64,000 nucleotides of DNA from Hyphomicrobium sp. MC1 (GCF_000253295.1 NC_015717.1:186001-250000); one strand, 5' to 3'; shown: positions 25,504 to 35,677, counted from the stretch's first letter. Numbers and translations are program-made. The notes: a model not told the origin generated them from the letters alone.

Positions 25504-25628
25504 AGCAGTCAGCAAGCTTGTGCGTTTCACAACTGTCGCGCTTTGACAAGGATAAGCGCGTGCCTGCGTGAATAGCAATGTCATCGGGATACCGATAATG
25601 GCGGGCGAACAACATGCAACGGCGACCG

Positions 25629-26311
25629 CTAACCTATCGAGAATTGGGCTTTGAGACCGGCGATCAAGCTGTCGGCGAAGCGCTGTGCCTTAGCCGGTGT
25701 CGGCTTATGAACGGATAGCACATTGACCGCACCACCAAGCTTGATCTTCAAGGCCTTGATCTGAGGAAACTCGGCCGCGGGCAGCGCATCGATGGTACTC
25801 GACAGGCTCAAGGACCATTCTGCGGGCGACAGGGACGTTGGGTACGCGCACTCGATCGCGATCATACCGACCAAGCTGCCCATGACTAGATTGAGCGCTA
25901 TGACCTTTTCGTTCTCGGGGAGACCGGCGAGGCTGAGGGCATAGAGGACACGCTCGACGAGGAGGGGATTCAGATAGTAGTTTGCCGCTATCTCGCGCCC
26001 GAACAGCAGAGCGACTTTCCGGTGCTTATAGAAGGCGGAGAACACGGCATCGAATAGGTCCCGAAGGTACCCCTCGCAGGTCTCGTTCGGTTTGGGGGGC
26101 GTGCCACATCCGCGAGTACGGTCCGGATCGCTTCGGTATGGATCTCGGCGAGCCTACCCGGAAAATGCGCATATATGGCGGACGGGGCGACGCCGAGTCC
26201 CTTGGCAATCCCGGCTATGCCAAGGTCAGGATTGTCATCAAGGAGTGAAAGAGCTTTAGCCGCGCGCTGCGCTCGGGGTGATCTCTGGCGAAAACGCTCT
26301 TGGCGATCCCT
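25629..26311 (-). pseudogene. TetR-family regulator, frameshifted and without a start
   Basis: The helix-turn-helix half is readable in one frame (AQRAAKALSLLDDNP, IAGIAKGLGVAPSAIYAHFPGR). The ligand-binding half is in another frame (CEGYLRDLFDAVFSAFYKHR through a C-terminal domain ending KAQFSIG). They join if one base is added to the six-G run (plus strand) at 26094-26099. The N-terminal frame opens after a TGA at 26312-26314 with no start codon, so the 5' end is also missing. A sequencing error could explain the shift but not the missing start. Confidence 0.75.
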
Positions 26312-26533
26312 TCAGGCTGTGCAAGGACCCGGCCGGCGCTGCAACGCGATGCGAGGTTGCGGCTCAGCCCGGCGTGATCGCCGTGGCGCCGAAGGCGTTT
26401 ACGAGGATGTTGAAGACGAAGATCGAGAGTGCGGCTTTGGCTTTCACCACCTGAGGCCCCCTGGTTAGGACGCCGAGGATGTCCGCTTGCAGGCACTTGT
26501 CCACTGCAAGCGTCGCCGGCGACCTGCGGCGCG

Positions 26534-27430
26534 TCAGTCGCGCGATACGGATAGTCCCGCCAAAAGCGGCGCGTACGCGGCGAGCCTGCGGGATACGAAC
26601 TCGGTGAAGAGCCGCACGCGCTTCGTCTTGCGTGTCTCCCCTTGCGTGAGAAGCCAGAGCGTTCCGTACATGTGCAGGTCGGTACCCGGCACCCTCACCA
26701 GTAGAGGGTCAACGTCTCCGACGAAGCAAGGCAGTGTCGTGATCCCGAGCCCTTGCCGTGCCGCCATGAGCTGCGCCTCGGCGTCGGTGACCCTGAACGG
26801 AACCCCCGTGGTGCGAACCTCGCCCTCGCCGGCCCAGTCCGGAATTCCATGAACGCTTATGACGATCCACCGCATGGGATCGGGCGCGCCCGCACGCCAC
26901 GCGGCTAGGCGACCGCGGGACATGTAGACGGCGCCGAACACCTCCGGTCCCTTCAGACCGTGAAGATTGAGCGGCAGGGTTTTGCGGTCGTAGACGACCC
27001 TGATCGCGACGTCGGCCTCTCGGTTGGTCAGATTCGCCAGCTCGCCGGACGACAAGATTTCCATTTCGATGTCCGGATGCAGACGCGCGAAATCGGCGAA
27101 GTCCGGCATGAGCAGGTGTGTCGCGAGGGGTGGCGCCAGCGTCACCCGCAGAAGGCCGCGCACGCTCTGGTCGCGCCCGAAGATACGCGTTTCTAGTTGG
27201 TGCGATGATTCTTCCATCTGTTTTGCGAGCTCGAGGACCTCCTCGCCCGCGGTCGTTGGGCGGTATCCCGAAGGCAGCTTTTCGAACATGTGCGCCCCAA
27301 GACGTTCCTCGAGCTGGGCGATGCGTCGTAGCACGGTCGAGTGATTCACTCCGAGGCGCTCGGCGGCAGCCCGCACCGAGCCTTCGCGCGCGACGGCAAG
27401 AAAGTAGCGAACATCGTCCCAGTCGATCAT
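26534..27430 (-). CDS. LysR-family transcriptional regulator
   Basis: 298 residues. The N-terminal winged helix (DVRYFLAVAREGSVRAAAERL, NHSTVLRRIAQLEERL) is followed by a LysR substrate-binding domain (LLRVTLAPPLATHLLMPDF, TNREADVAIRV). The start ATG 27430 places MIDWDDVRYF at the N-terminus as in relatives; a GTG at 27445 is possible. It is divergent from the SDR gene at 27721 and probably regulates the SDR and the oxidoreductase that follows. The inducer is unknown. Confidence 0.9.
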   Translation of the reverse strand: MIDWDDVRYFLAVAREGSVRAAAERLGVNHSTVLRRIAQLEERLGAHMFEKLPSGYRPTTAGEEVLELAKQMEESSHQLETRIFGRDQSVRGLLRVTLAPPLATHLLMPDFADFARLHPDIEMEILSSGELANLTNREADVAIRVVYDRKTLPLNLHGLKGPEVFGAVYMSRGRLAAWRAGAPDPMRWIVISVHGIPDWAGEGEVRTTGVPFRVTDAEAQLMAARQGLGITTLPCFVGDVDPLLVRVPGTDLHMYGTLWLLTQGETRKTKRVRLFTEFVSRRLAAYAPLLAGLSVSRD

Positions 27431-27720
27431 GGTGCATTCTGGCACCGGATGGCGCCCCTTCCAAGCTTATAGCAAACCGTTCGACCGGCTGGTGGGATAT
27501 GGCCGCTACGGATGATTGTCATAGCCTATGCCGCGAAATGCGGCCCGATTTTCCACCGCGGAGACGTGTGGTCCCCGTCGGCGCCCGCCGTCAACCCGGA
27601 TCGATTCTGCACCACCGATGTGCGTGCTTCCGCACTCCATGCCCGACGCCAGACAACGTATGTCGAGGTCCTCCGGGGCCTCCCCGGACACGCGAAAAAC
27701 ACAGCTTCGAAGGAGACGTC

Positions 27721-28470
27721 GTGGGAAAGCTTGAGGGTAAGGTTGCAGTTATTACGGGTGGCAACAGCGGGATTGGCTTCGCTACGGCGAAGCGCTTCGT
27801 CGAAGAAGGCGCGCACGTCGTCATCACTGGCCGACGGGACAAAGAGTTAAAAGAGGCCGCATCCTTTATCGGGGGAAACGTCACGACGGTCGCGGGCGAC
27901 GTAACGCGCCTGGAGGATTTGGACCGGCTCTATGCCGTTGTGAAAGAGAAACACGGTCATATCGACGTGCTATTCGTAAATGCAGGCTGGGGCGAAGTCG
28001 CTCCGCTCGCGGCGGCTACCGAAGCTCATTTTGACAAAATCTTCGACTTAAACGCGAAGGGACAGTTCTTCACAGTGCAGAAAGCCCTTCCCCTCTTCAA
28101 AGATGGTGGCTCGATTATCCTGAACTCTTCAGTCGCGAACGTGCTGGGAGTGCCAGCGTTTACCGTCTATGCCGCGGCCAAGGCAGCTGTGCGTAGCTTC
28201 GCACGTGGCTGGACCATGGAGCTGAAAGACCGCAAAATTCGTGTGAATGCTGTAAGCCCAGGGCCAATCGAGACTCCAGCACTTGAGAAAGCTGGCCTCA
28301 CTCCTGAACAAGCCCAGCAAGCTGCCGAGCAATTCGTCTCGCAGGTTCCACTCGGTCGCAGAGGTAAGCCTGAGGAAATCGCGGCCGCCGTAGTGTTCCT
28401 CGCCTCCGATGAAAGTTCTTACATTGCCGGCGTGGATCTAGCCGTCGATGGGGGCATGGCGCAGGTCTAA
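27721..28470 (+). CDS. Short-chain dehydrogenase/reductase
   Basis: 249 residues from GTG 27721 with AAGGAG about seven bases upstream. A longer in-frame reading from 27118 overlaps the LysR gene and is rejected. Cofactor motif GGNSGIGFATA, NAGWGE, catalytic Ser in LNSSVAN and the YAAAK pair, then VSPGPIETP. The Arg pair after VVITGR suggests NADP(H) preference. The substrate is unknown. It forms a LysR-controlled pair with the F420-reductase-fold gene 83 bases downstream. Confidence 0.9.
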   Translation: MGKLEGKVAVITGGNSGIGFATAKRFVEEGAHVVITGRRDKELKEAASFIGGNVTTVAGDVTRLEDLDRLYAVVKEKHGHIDVLFVNAGWGEVAPLAAATEAHFDKIFDLNAKGQFFTVQKALPLFKDGGSIILNSSVANVLGVPAFTVYAAAKAAVRSFARGWTMELKDRKIRVNAVSPGPIETPALEKAGLTPEQAQQAAEQFVSQVPLGRRGKPEEIAAAVVFLASDESSYIAGVDLAVDGGMAQV

Positions 28471-28553
28471 TCACGGTGTGGTCCTGCGATTGGCCTTCCA
28501 GCCCGCCAGTCGTGGGACCACCTTTAATTTTAACATAAGATCAGAGAAGCATT

Positions 28554-29153
28554 ATGAGTTACGCAATTATCGGCTTCGGCAAGATTGGTCACGCTCTTGC
28601 CAAGGCATTTGCCCGTAACGGCATTGAAGTGTCTGTTGCAACCACGCGAGACCCGGCAAGCTTTGCGTCCGATGCGGCCATGATCGGACCCACAATCATT
28701 CCCCAGAAATTGGCGGATGCTGTCAAGGCGGACGTTATCTTTTTAGCTGTCCGTTTCGAGTCACACCCAGAGGTCGCGAAGGTGCTGTCCAACTGGAGAG
28801 GAAAGACTATCGTTGATACGATGAACTCGCAGCTACCCCTCGAAGAAATGGACGGCCTCCTGTCTTCCGCTTTCGTCGCAAAGTCGTTCACCGGGGCCAA
28901 GCTCGTGAAAGGGTTCAATCACCTCATTGCAAGCACGCTGGCTACCGATCCGACCATCGAAGGTGGCCACCGGGTCGTCTTTCTGTCGAGCGACGACGAG
29001 GACGCGATCGCTCCCGTGGCGGATTTGGCCAAACAACTCGGGTTCGCACCCGTTAAACTGGGCAAGCTCAACGAGGGTGGCGCGCTGGTGCACGCACGCG
29101 GCCGCACTTGGGGCCAGCTGATCTTCCAGGACCTGTTCAAGAAGGAACCGTGA
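28554..29153 (+). CDS. NADPH-dependent F420-reductase-fold oxidoreductase
   Basis: 199 residues. N-terminal Rossmann motif IIGFGKIGHALAKAFARNG and the VATTRDP loop suit a phosphate-bearing nicotinamide cofactor. ADVIFLAVRF, GKTIVDTMN and GAKLVKGFNHL follow, as in the F420_oxidored family. Bacteria like this one usually lack F420, so such proteins are normally generic NAD(P)H reductases. Its partner is probably the SDR upstream. Confidence 0.85.
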   Translation: MSYAIIGFGKIGHALAKAFARNGIEVSVATTRDPASFASDAAMIGPTIIPQKLADAVKADVIFLAVRFESHPEVAKVLSNWRGKTIVDTMNSQLPLEEMDGLLSSAFVAKSFTGAKLVKGFNHLIASTLATDPTIEGGHRVVFLSSDDEDAIAPVADLAKQLGFAPVKLGKLNEGGALVHARGRTWGQLIFQDLFKKEP

Positions 29154-30121
29154 CCGATTTCGACCATGTGATCTGGCCCGGGCGGGATGATCCGAAGACC
29201 TCGGGCATCTCTCGTCGGCCGCAATGAAATGTCCGCCTCCCACCCCGAACCGAATTTCGGAAGGTCGGCTTAACGGACAGCGGCCGTGGCGGCACCATCT
29301 CCCTAATCAGGGTTTTTGCACGGCCTGCCTCGAAACGCCCCGCCATTTCCCTGCTGGTGCAGTCGTTGTCCCTGCGGCAGCAGATACGAATTCGCCGCGC
29401 GCCGACATCTTGTGATGTCCGCTAACCTGCAGTGAATATTGAGATTTCTCGCGCTTCGCGTCCGTGCAAGGGCGGCGAAATACGCGAAATTCGCTGCTTT
29501 TGTTGTGTGAGCAGGGAATGAGTGGTTATGGAGACGGGTTCGCGTCAGACTGCAAGCACCGCCATAAATCACTGAATGCAAATAGAAAAATTCGTATCTC
29601 TACGGTCGTCGCAAATTCCTGGGCGCCGTCCGAGACTTAGCGCATGCGGGCCGTCAACGTGTGACCGCGAGACGGGTTTCGGGCCGGAATTGTGAGGCCG
29701 TCGTGCCGACAGTCTCTTGTCGGCTGTCAGGTGGTACCGCTGAGTGTCGAAAAGGAGTGGGTCTTAGATGCCAGAATCCACAGGCTCAGCGTAGCCGATT
29801 TCCCCACTCTGAGGGTGGGACGTCTCCGTTTTGGAGCAGATCATTTTCTCGTTCGCCCGGCGCACCGGTCCGACAAGCCGGTCAAGAAACACGCAGTGTG
29901 CATATCGAATCATATCGAGACCACTGCTTAACTCGGGATAATTTGAATTCGACATTCTCCTTTTCTCGATCGAACGGTTGCGTCCTTACAACCTCCATCA
30001 GGAAAAAGATGCAATTTCTGCCAGATCATTTGACCGCTTTCAGGAAGGAAGATTTCCTCCGACGAGGGGTGAATCGGTGGGGAAAAGCCGACTCTAAGAG
30101 ATCGCACCGGGGGAAATTGGA
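29154..30121. other. Long gene-free stretch upstream of the TonB receptor
   Basis: Nearly 1 kb without a convincing gene. Short frames (for example 29303-29581 minus and 29661-30170 plus) have no domain or ribosome site. The part near 29225-29290 (GTCCGCCTCCC... and GGACAGCGGCC) has the look of decayed repeat DNA seen elsewhere in the window. The last ~150 bases should contain the receptor promoter, but no sure sigma-70 match was found. Confidence 0.45.
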
Positions 30122-32725
30122 ATGCTGCCGATCTATCGTCTGGCCGCGCTCGCAGCTGCTGTTCTGTTGACGGGGGGCGTCGACAGTGTCTTCGCGCAGC
30201 AGACCGGCGGCAGCACGGATATTGCCCCAACCACACCCCCCGCCACGACGACGCAAGCGCCCACCACGCAGCCCCCACCCGCCGCGAGCGGGGCCACGAC
30301 CACGCCTCCGGCCGCGAATACGCAGCTGCTTCCGGAAGTGGAGGTCATCCAGCAGCAGGCAAAAGCTCCCCCACCGCGAAAGGTCCGGCAGACTGCGAAG
30401 CTGAAGAAAGCTCCCGTTGCCCTGGCCCCGGTGACGCCGCCGACGGCACCGGTTGAAAAGGACTTCTCGGTCGCCGAGCCCACGCAGGTGAAGATGTCGC
30501 CCGTGGGCGGCAGCGAACTTCCGATCGCGAAGGTTCCGGGGTCGGTCGGTACGGTTTCATCCTCCGACGTGACGCGCAGCGGCGCGATGGCAGTGCAGGA
30601 CGTGCTCCAATCGCGCATCCCCGGCGTCATCGTGAATGACTTGCAGGGCAATGAGTTCCAGACGAATGTCCAATTCCACGGCTTCGATGCGTCGCCTCTT
30701 GACGGCGTTCCCCAGGGCTTAGCCGTCTACGAGAACGGCGTCCGCATCAACGAAGCCTTTGGCGACGTCGTCAACTGGGACTTCCTGCCCTCGATAGCCA
30801 TCTCTGATATCGCCGTGATGAGCAACAATCCGGCGTTCGGCCTCAATGCGCTCGGTGGCTCGATCAGCATATCGATGAAGGATGGATTTAATTTCCAGGG
30901 CGTCGAGACCGACATCCGCGGCGGTTCGTTCGGACGCATACAAGGGTCGGTACAGGCAGGGCAGCAAGTCGGCAATTACGCAGCCTATATCGCGGTCGAA
31001 GATATTCACGACGGCGGTTGGCGGCAGTTCTCGCCATCCGATATTCGCCGCACGTTCGCCGATATCGGGTTCAAGAACCATGACGCCGAGTTCCATGCCA
31101 ACTTCACTGGCGCCGATAACTTCGTCGGGGCCGTTACGGCCTCTCCGGTCCAGCTGCTGGATGAAAGCTACAGCGCCGTCTACACAAATCCGCAAACGAC
31201 CCAGAACGACATGGCAATGGGATCCGTCAATGGCTCTGTCAATGTCACGGATACATTTAAGGTCTCGGGCGTCAGCTACTATCGCCGGTTTAATCAACAT
31301 CACGTCGATGCCAACGGCTCCGAAGCGGCGCCCTGCGCGGGCGATACAAGTGTGCTCTGCTTTGACAATCTCGACGGCACGACCGTTCAGCTCGTCGATC
31401 AAAATGGCAACTCGGTATTAACGCCGCCTGGCGGCGACAATTACGTCGGCGAAATCGATCGTACCTCGCAGCAGGCCGAAAGTTACGGGGCGTCATTGCA
31501 GGGCGTGCAGAAGGCGAAGATCTTCGGCCATACGAACCAATTCTTGTTAGGCGGCAGCATCGATCATGGCCGCGTCGGCTATCAGACCAACGCCGAGATC
31601 GGAAGCATCGGTCCCAATTTCACGATAACCGGCGACGGTCAGATCGTCGCCAACTCGGATATCGCTCCGGTCGATATCACGACGACCAACACCTATTACG
31701 GCGTCTTCTTTTCCGACACCTTTGATGTAACTGACCGGCTCTCGCTGACGGCCGGCGGCCGTTTCAATTACGCCGATATCCGTCTCAAGGACAACACGGG
31801 GCTAGCTCCCGATCTCAATGGCAACAATGTCTATCAGCGTTTCAATCCGATGGCTGGAGGCACCTATCAACTTCTTCCGGGGCTCTCGCTCTACAGCGGA
31901 TATTCAGAAGCCAACCGCGCGCCGGTCGCGGCTGAGCTTGCCTGCGCAGATCCCAACAATCCCTGTCTCATTTCGAGCTTCCTGACCTCAGACCCTCCAT
32001 TGAAGCAGGTCGTCTCTCGCACCGCAGAGGCGGGCCTCCGCGGTGAGATCACCAGCTTCGGCGATCATCAAAAGGTCACTTGGACACTTGGCTTCTTTCA
32101 CGCCATGAATAGCGACGACATTATAAATGTGGCGTCGTCGATCGCCGGCCGAAGCTACTTTCAGAACGCGGGCAACACGCTTCGAGAAGGGCTCGATGCC
32201 AGCATCGATTACCGCAACGATCGTCTGTATCTCTTCGCCAATTATAACTTCACCGATGCACGCTTCGAGAGCACATTCGACGTTAATTCGCCGAATAACC
32301 CTCAAAACCCATCGAACGGCAATGATTTTATCACCACCGTGCATCCGGGTGATCGCATGCCGGGTATTCCGCAGCACAGGTTCAAGGCGGGTTTCGACTA
32401 CTGGCTGACGCACCAATGGAAGTTCGGCGGCGATTTGACCGCCGCTTCCGATCAGATTTTCTTCGGCGACGAGGCGAACCTGAATAAGCCGTTAGCCGGA
32501 TATGGCGTCGTCAATCTTCATACATCCTACGACGTCACTCAAAACGTGCAGCTCTACGCGATCGTGAATAACATTTTCGATCATCAATACGGAACGTATG
32601 GCAACTACTTCACGCTTGACGACGCAACCGCAGCATCGCTCGGAACCATAGATTTCACGGATCCGCGCACGATCGTCCCGGCGACACCGCTTGCGGCTTA
32701 CGGTGGAATGAAGGTCAGATTCTAA
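30122..32725 (+). CDS. TonB-dependent outer-membrane receptor
   Basis: 867 residues. Signal peptide with cleavage after VDSVFA. A Thr/Pro/Ala-rich linker spans about residues 28-115. The plug domain begins near residue 135 (VPGSVGTVSSSDV, QDVLQSRIPGVIV, FGLNALGGSISI), followed by a 22-strand-type barrel and a terminal aromatic residue (KVRF), as needed for outer-membrane insertion. It imports a large or scarce solute with TonB energy. No FecR/sigma pair, siderophore gene or B12 riboswitch is adjacent, so the ligand is open. The unusually long low-complexity stretch before the plug is notable. GGGGAAATTGGA precedes the ATG. Confidence 0.93.
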   Translation: MLPIYRLAALAAAVLLTGGVDSVFAQQTGGSTDIAPTTPPATTTQAPTTQPPPAASGATTTPPAANTQLLPEVEVIQQQAKAPPPRKVRQTAKLKKAPVALAPVTPPTAPVEKDFSVAEPTQVKMSPVGGSELPIAKVPGSVGTVSSSDVTRSGAMAVQDVLQSRIPGVIVNDLQGNEFQTNVQFHGFDASPLDGVPQGLAVYENGVRINEAFGDVVNWDFLPSIAISDIAVMSNNPAFGLNALGGSISISMKDGFNFQGVETDIRGGSFGRIQGSVQAGQQVGNYAAYIAVEDIHDGGWRQFSPSDIRRTFADIGFKNHDAEFHANFTGADNFVGAVTASPVQLLDESYSAVYTNPQTTQNDMAMGSVNGSVNVTDTFKVSGVSYYRRFNQHHVDANGSEAAPCAGDTSVLCFDNLDGTTVQLVDQNGNSVLTPPGGDNYVGEIDRTSQQAESYGASLQGVQKAKIFGHTNQFLLGGSIDHGRVGYQTNAEIGSIGPNFTITGDGQIVANSDIAPVDITTTNTYYGVFFSDTFDVTDRLSLTAGGRFNYADIRLKDNTGLAPDLNGNNVYQRFNPMAGGTYQLLPGLSLYSGYSEANRAPVAAELACADPNNPCLISSFLTSDPPLKQVVSRTAEAGLRGEITSFGDHQKVTWTLGFFHAMNSDDIINVASSIAGRSYFQNAGNTLREGLDASIDYRNDRLYLFANYNFTDARFESTFDVNSPNNPQNPSNGNDFITTVHPGDRMPGIPQHRFKAGFDYWLTHQWKFGGDLTAASDQIFFGDEANLNKPLAGYGVVNLHTSYDVTQNVQLYAIVNNIFDHQYGTYGNYFTLDDATAASLGTIDFTDPRTIVPATPLAAYGGMKVRF

Positions 32726-33036
32726 GTAATCGTACTCGGGTCACTGGCTTTCGGGTATGTTCCTGTTCCATGATTTGTCTCATTTCTCGATAGACAAACG
32801 AACATGGTCCGCGGCAACACCTACGCCTTACTCGACGGCCGGATTCGGGCTAAAACTTCCGTAGCTTGGTTAGTGGTCAACGCTTTTGACCCAAATCGGA
32901 CACGCATGGATGGTCATGGCGTGTGTGTGGAGAGTCGCATTGCGGAAAATATCTGTGACAGCAACAGTCCTTTACTTGGCAACTGCCAAGCACTCGACTA
33001 GCGTTAAACGTGATTTGTCCGCACCGGGGGGTTGCA
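32726..33036. other. Gene-free gap after the TonB receptor
   Basis: About 310 bases. No terminator hairpin or gene seen. A GTG at 33010 is in frame with the next gene but is not preferred as its start. Confidence 0.4.
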
Positions 33037-33333
33037 ATGCAGGTTTTCAAGTCAGGCTTCGTGGCCGCGATTATGGTGTGCGCGCTTTCGGCGACGGCTC
33101 ATGCGGCCGAATGTACGAGGGTCGCCGCCATTGGCGATAACTTCACCCACGATTTGGCGGTGCTGTTCTCCCACAACGCACTTAAGAATACGATCGCCGG
33201 GAAAGGGCTTATACCGAAGGGGCCAGTGAAAACCACCTGCAAATCAGGGGCGATGATTGAGTGTTACTCCTCGCAGATGGCCTGTAAGGGCGGGACGCCT
33301 GCGGCCTGCTTAGGCCCCTGGCTTTGCTTCTGA
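33037..33333 (+). CDS. Small cysteine-rich secreted protein of unknown function
   Basis: 98 residues from ATG 33037 with GGGGGG six bases upstream. I do not recognise the family. A Sec signal peptide (FKSGFVAAIMVCALSATAHA) is followed by a ~74-residue mature part with six cysteines (ECTR, TTCKSG, IECYSS, MACKGG, AACLGP, LCF), likely three disulfides in the periplasm or outside the cell. The segment IGDNFTHDLAVLFSHN is polar and helical. It sits 311 bases after the TonB receptor. A functional link is possible but unproven. Confidence 0.7.
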   Translation: MQVFKSGFVAAIMVCALSATAHAAECTRVAAIGDNFTHDLAVLFSHNALKNTIAGKGLIPKGPVKTTCKSGAMIECYSSQMACKGGTPAACLGPWLCF

Positions 33334-33676
33334 ACCAGGCACTAGACGTACCCTCAGTTTGATCTGTTCTTGCGGCTCGAACCTCGCAGTTATGCCGAGC
33401 ACTATCCGAAAAGATGCATCGGGCGCTTTTTGCCCGTAACGGCGCCGCCCGAGTGAAGCTAACGGGATCGCTTCACCTCCGGGAAAGCAGAGCCAGGAGG
33501 CGTCGGCGTCTCGGCGGAGCCGACGGTCGGTCCCAATAGCTGTCGCGTGGAGTAGCAGCGATCGGCGATGCGGGAGCCCCGCCGATCATGTCCGCTGTGA
33601 GACGAGATAGGTCGAATCTTCGGATGCTCGATCACGTGTTCAAGCCCTGAGTGGACTTGTTCACGTTCGGAAATCG
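33334..33676. other. Gene-free gap with degenerate repeat similar to 5497-5611
   Basis: No gene seen. GTGAAGC (33453-33459) and GCTTCAC (33470-33476) form a short inverted repeat. From 33531, TCCCAATAGCTG and the text after it resemble the region near 5497. Confidence 0.45.
33531..33640. repeat. Degenerate dispersed repeat, copy shared with ~5497-5611
   Basis: Twelve identical bases (TCCCAATAGCTG) are followed by interrupted matches (CGATCG, GCGGG, CCGCCGA, TGTCCG/CGTCCG) ending in CTTCGGATG in both copies. A third short match (TCAATAGCTG) lies at 35871-35880. The alignment was made by eye. Confidence 0.35.
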
Positions 33677-35677
33677 CTATGAGGTCGGGCGATGCTTCTT
33701 CTGCTGCTTCTTCCCATGAGCGTATTTTGACACAGGCTTATATTCGCCGCTTGATTTTGATGAACCTGGGCGAGGCCCGGTGCCCTTGGGATGAGTTTTC
33801 TGCGCGTCACGCTTTCGATGAGGATGCGCGCCGGCTTTTTCTTTGCTTCGATCCCGCCATGGCGTCTTCGCGTGCCGACCCGTTTGGAGATCAGACAAGG
33901 TTGCGGCTTTGGCCTCGTCGTCTTTCTGCTGCCGGGCAGCGAGGGTCGGATTGCCGTGCGTACCAGCGTCGTCACCCATGGAGGCGCCAATGCGCGAAAT
34001 CCGCCCCTCGTTAGGCTTCATGGAGCGCGCGGTATCCGCGAACGTGTCTGCGGATTCGGCGGCGATCTGGAAGCGCGTGTCGCGGTCGAAGATCTTGATG
34101 GAACCGATTTCGGCTTTCGTCACATTGCCGGCGCGGCAGAGAAGCGGCAGCAGCCAGCGGGGCTCGGCGTTACGCTCGCGGCCGATATCGATGCGGAACC
34201 AGACCATCTCACGGCCCTGATCACGAACGGCGTGCGTGGAGCGGCCGTCTCTCGGGCGCGCGCTCGCACGCTCGTCTCGGCCTTGCGGCCCTTGGCTGCG
34301 TACTTGTCTATGCTCGACCCGCTCCCGAGGTGCTCGCGCATGATCATCGCGCCGCCGCGGCGAGCCCGTATCCTCAGTAAGATCTTCCGGCGCGGGCAGC
34401 TGGGCTCGGTGGATCCGGACCAACGCGAGAGCAATCTCTTCTGCCGTGCGGCTGGACTGAAGGGATTGCGCAAGCTTCAGGTCCTCGTCCGTCGCGGGAG
34501 CGGTGAAGATAGAGCTGGCCAGAAAGCGCTCCTGATCGCGTGCGCGGATCTCGTCAGCGGTCGGTGCCGGGCCCCACGTGACCTTAAGCTTCGCACCGGC
34601 CAGCAACGCATCGGCCTTACGCCGGCGGTTGAAGGGGACAATCAACACACACAGGCCCTTGTTGCCGGCCCGCCCCGTGCGACCCGAGCGGTGAAGGAGT
34701 GTCTCTGCATCATTGGGCAGATCGGCGTGAATGACGAGCGAGAGAGCCGGCAAGTCGAGTCCGCGCGCCGCCACATCCGTCGCGACGAGAACGCGCGCGC
34801 GGCCATCACGAAGTGCTTGAAGTGCATGCGTGCGCTCGTTCTGCGTCAACTCTCCGGAGAGGGCCACCGCAGAGAAGCCTCGTTCCAAGAGACGCGCGTG
34901 CGTCCGCTTTACGGCTTCGCGCGTCGAACAGAACACAATCGCGGCGCCGGCCTCGTGAAACCGAAGCACGTTGACGATGGCGTTTTCAGTATCGCTCGGA
35001 ACGACGCGAATGGCGCGATAGTCGATGTCGGCATGCTGCTCGTTGCGCTTCACCGTTTCGATGCGAACAGCGTCGCGCTGGTAGCGGCGCGCCAGTGCTT
35101 CGATCTCGCGCGGCATGGTGGCCGAGAACAGGAGCGTCTGGCGGCCTTCAGGGGTCGCGTCGAGAATGAATTCCAGATCCTCGCGAAATCCGAGATCGAG
35201 CATCTCATCGGCCTCGTCGAGCACAACGGCTGCGAGTTTTGTCAGGTCAAGCCGCCGTCGTTCCAAATGGTCCCGCAGACGTCCGGGCGTGCCGACAACG
35301 ATATGAGCGCCGAAGCCGAGTTGGCGGGCCTCCGCGCGTGCGTCCATGCCCCCGACGCAGGTCACAACACGCGCCCCGGTGTCTGCATAGAGCCAGTCGA
35401 GTTCGCGCTGCACTTGCATCGCAAGCTCACGCGTGGGTGCGATGATCAGCGCCAGCGGTTCAGCGGCTTGCGAGAAACGTTCCGCTTCTCCAAGAAGCGT
35501 CGATGCCATCGCAAGTCCGAAGGCGACCGTTTTCCCGGAGCCGGTTTGAGCCGAGACCAGCAAATCACGCCCTACCGTGTTGGCTTCGAGAACCGCTAAT
35601 TGCACGGCAGTAGGCGCAGAGTAGCCGCGCGCAGAAAGAGCGCGCCCGAGTGCGGGATGAACCGACGGGAAGGTCAT
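33677..35677 (-). CDS. DEAD-box ATP-dependent RNA helicase
   Basis: 666 residues from ATG 35677. The longer frame to 35746 adds an N-terminus that does not fit. Motifs in order: Q-motif region GYSAPTAVQ, motif I AQTGSGKT, Ia PTRELAMQVQ, Ib TPGRLRDHL, II VLDEADEML, III SATMP, IV IVFCSTREAV, V VATDVAARGLDL, VI HRSGRTGRAG. After the helicase core (~1-380), a DbpA-type RNA-binding domain is recognisable (RIDIGRERNAEPRWLLPLLC) followed by a basic, low-complexity tail. It is probably a ribosome-assembly or cold-adaptation helicase. Gene context gives no more. Confidence 0.93.
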   Translation of the reverse strand: MTFPSVHPALGRALSARGYSAPTAVQLAVLEANTVGRDLLVSAQTGSGKTVAFGLAMASTLLGEAERFSQAAEPLALIIAPTRELAMQVQRELDWLYADTGARVVTCVGGMDARAEARQLGFGAHIVVGTPGRLRDHLERRRLDLTKLAAVVLDEADEMLDLGFREDLEFILDATPEGRQTLLFSATMPREIEALARRYQRDAVRIETVKRNEQHADIDYRAIRVVPSDTENAIVNVLRFHEAGAAIVFCSTREAVKRTHARLLERGFSAVALSGELTQNERTHALQALRDGRARVLVATDVAARGLDLPALSLVIHADLPNDAETLLHRSGRTGRAGNKGLCVLIVPFNRRRKADALLAGAKLKVTWGPAPTADEIRARDQERFLASSIFTAPATDEDLKLAQSLQSSRTAEEIALALVRIHRAQLPAPEDLTEDTGSPRRRDDHARAPRERVEHRQVRSQGPQGRDERASARPRDGRSTHAVRDQGREMVWFRIDIGRERNAEPRWLLPLLCRAGNVTKAEIGSIKIFDRDTRFQIAAESADTFADTARSMKPNEGRISRIGASMGDDAGTHGNPTLAARQQKDDEAKAATLSDLQTGRHAKTPWRDRSKEKAGAHPHRKRDAQKTHPKGTGPRPGSSKSSGEYKPVSKYAHGKKQQKKHRPTS

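Noticed and set aside
27118..27720. N-terminal extension of the SDR by ~200 codons
   Set aside because: It overlaps the divergent LysR gene; the SDR Rossmann strand begins right after GTG 27721, which has its own AAGGAG.
29661..30170. 169-codon frame ahead of the TonB receptor
   Set aside because: Low-complexity composition, overlaps the receptor start, no domain.
33791..35599. 602-codon open frame antisense to the helicase
   Set aside because: It mirrors the GC-rich helicase codons, shows no domain, and the opposite strand carries all DEAD-box motifs in order.
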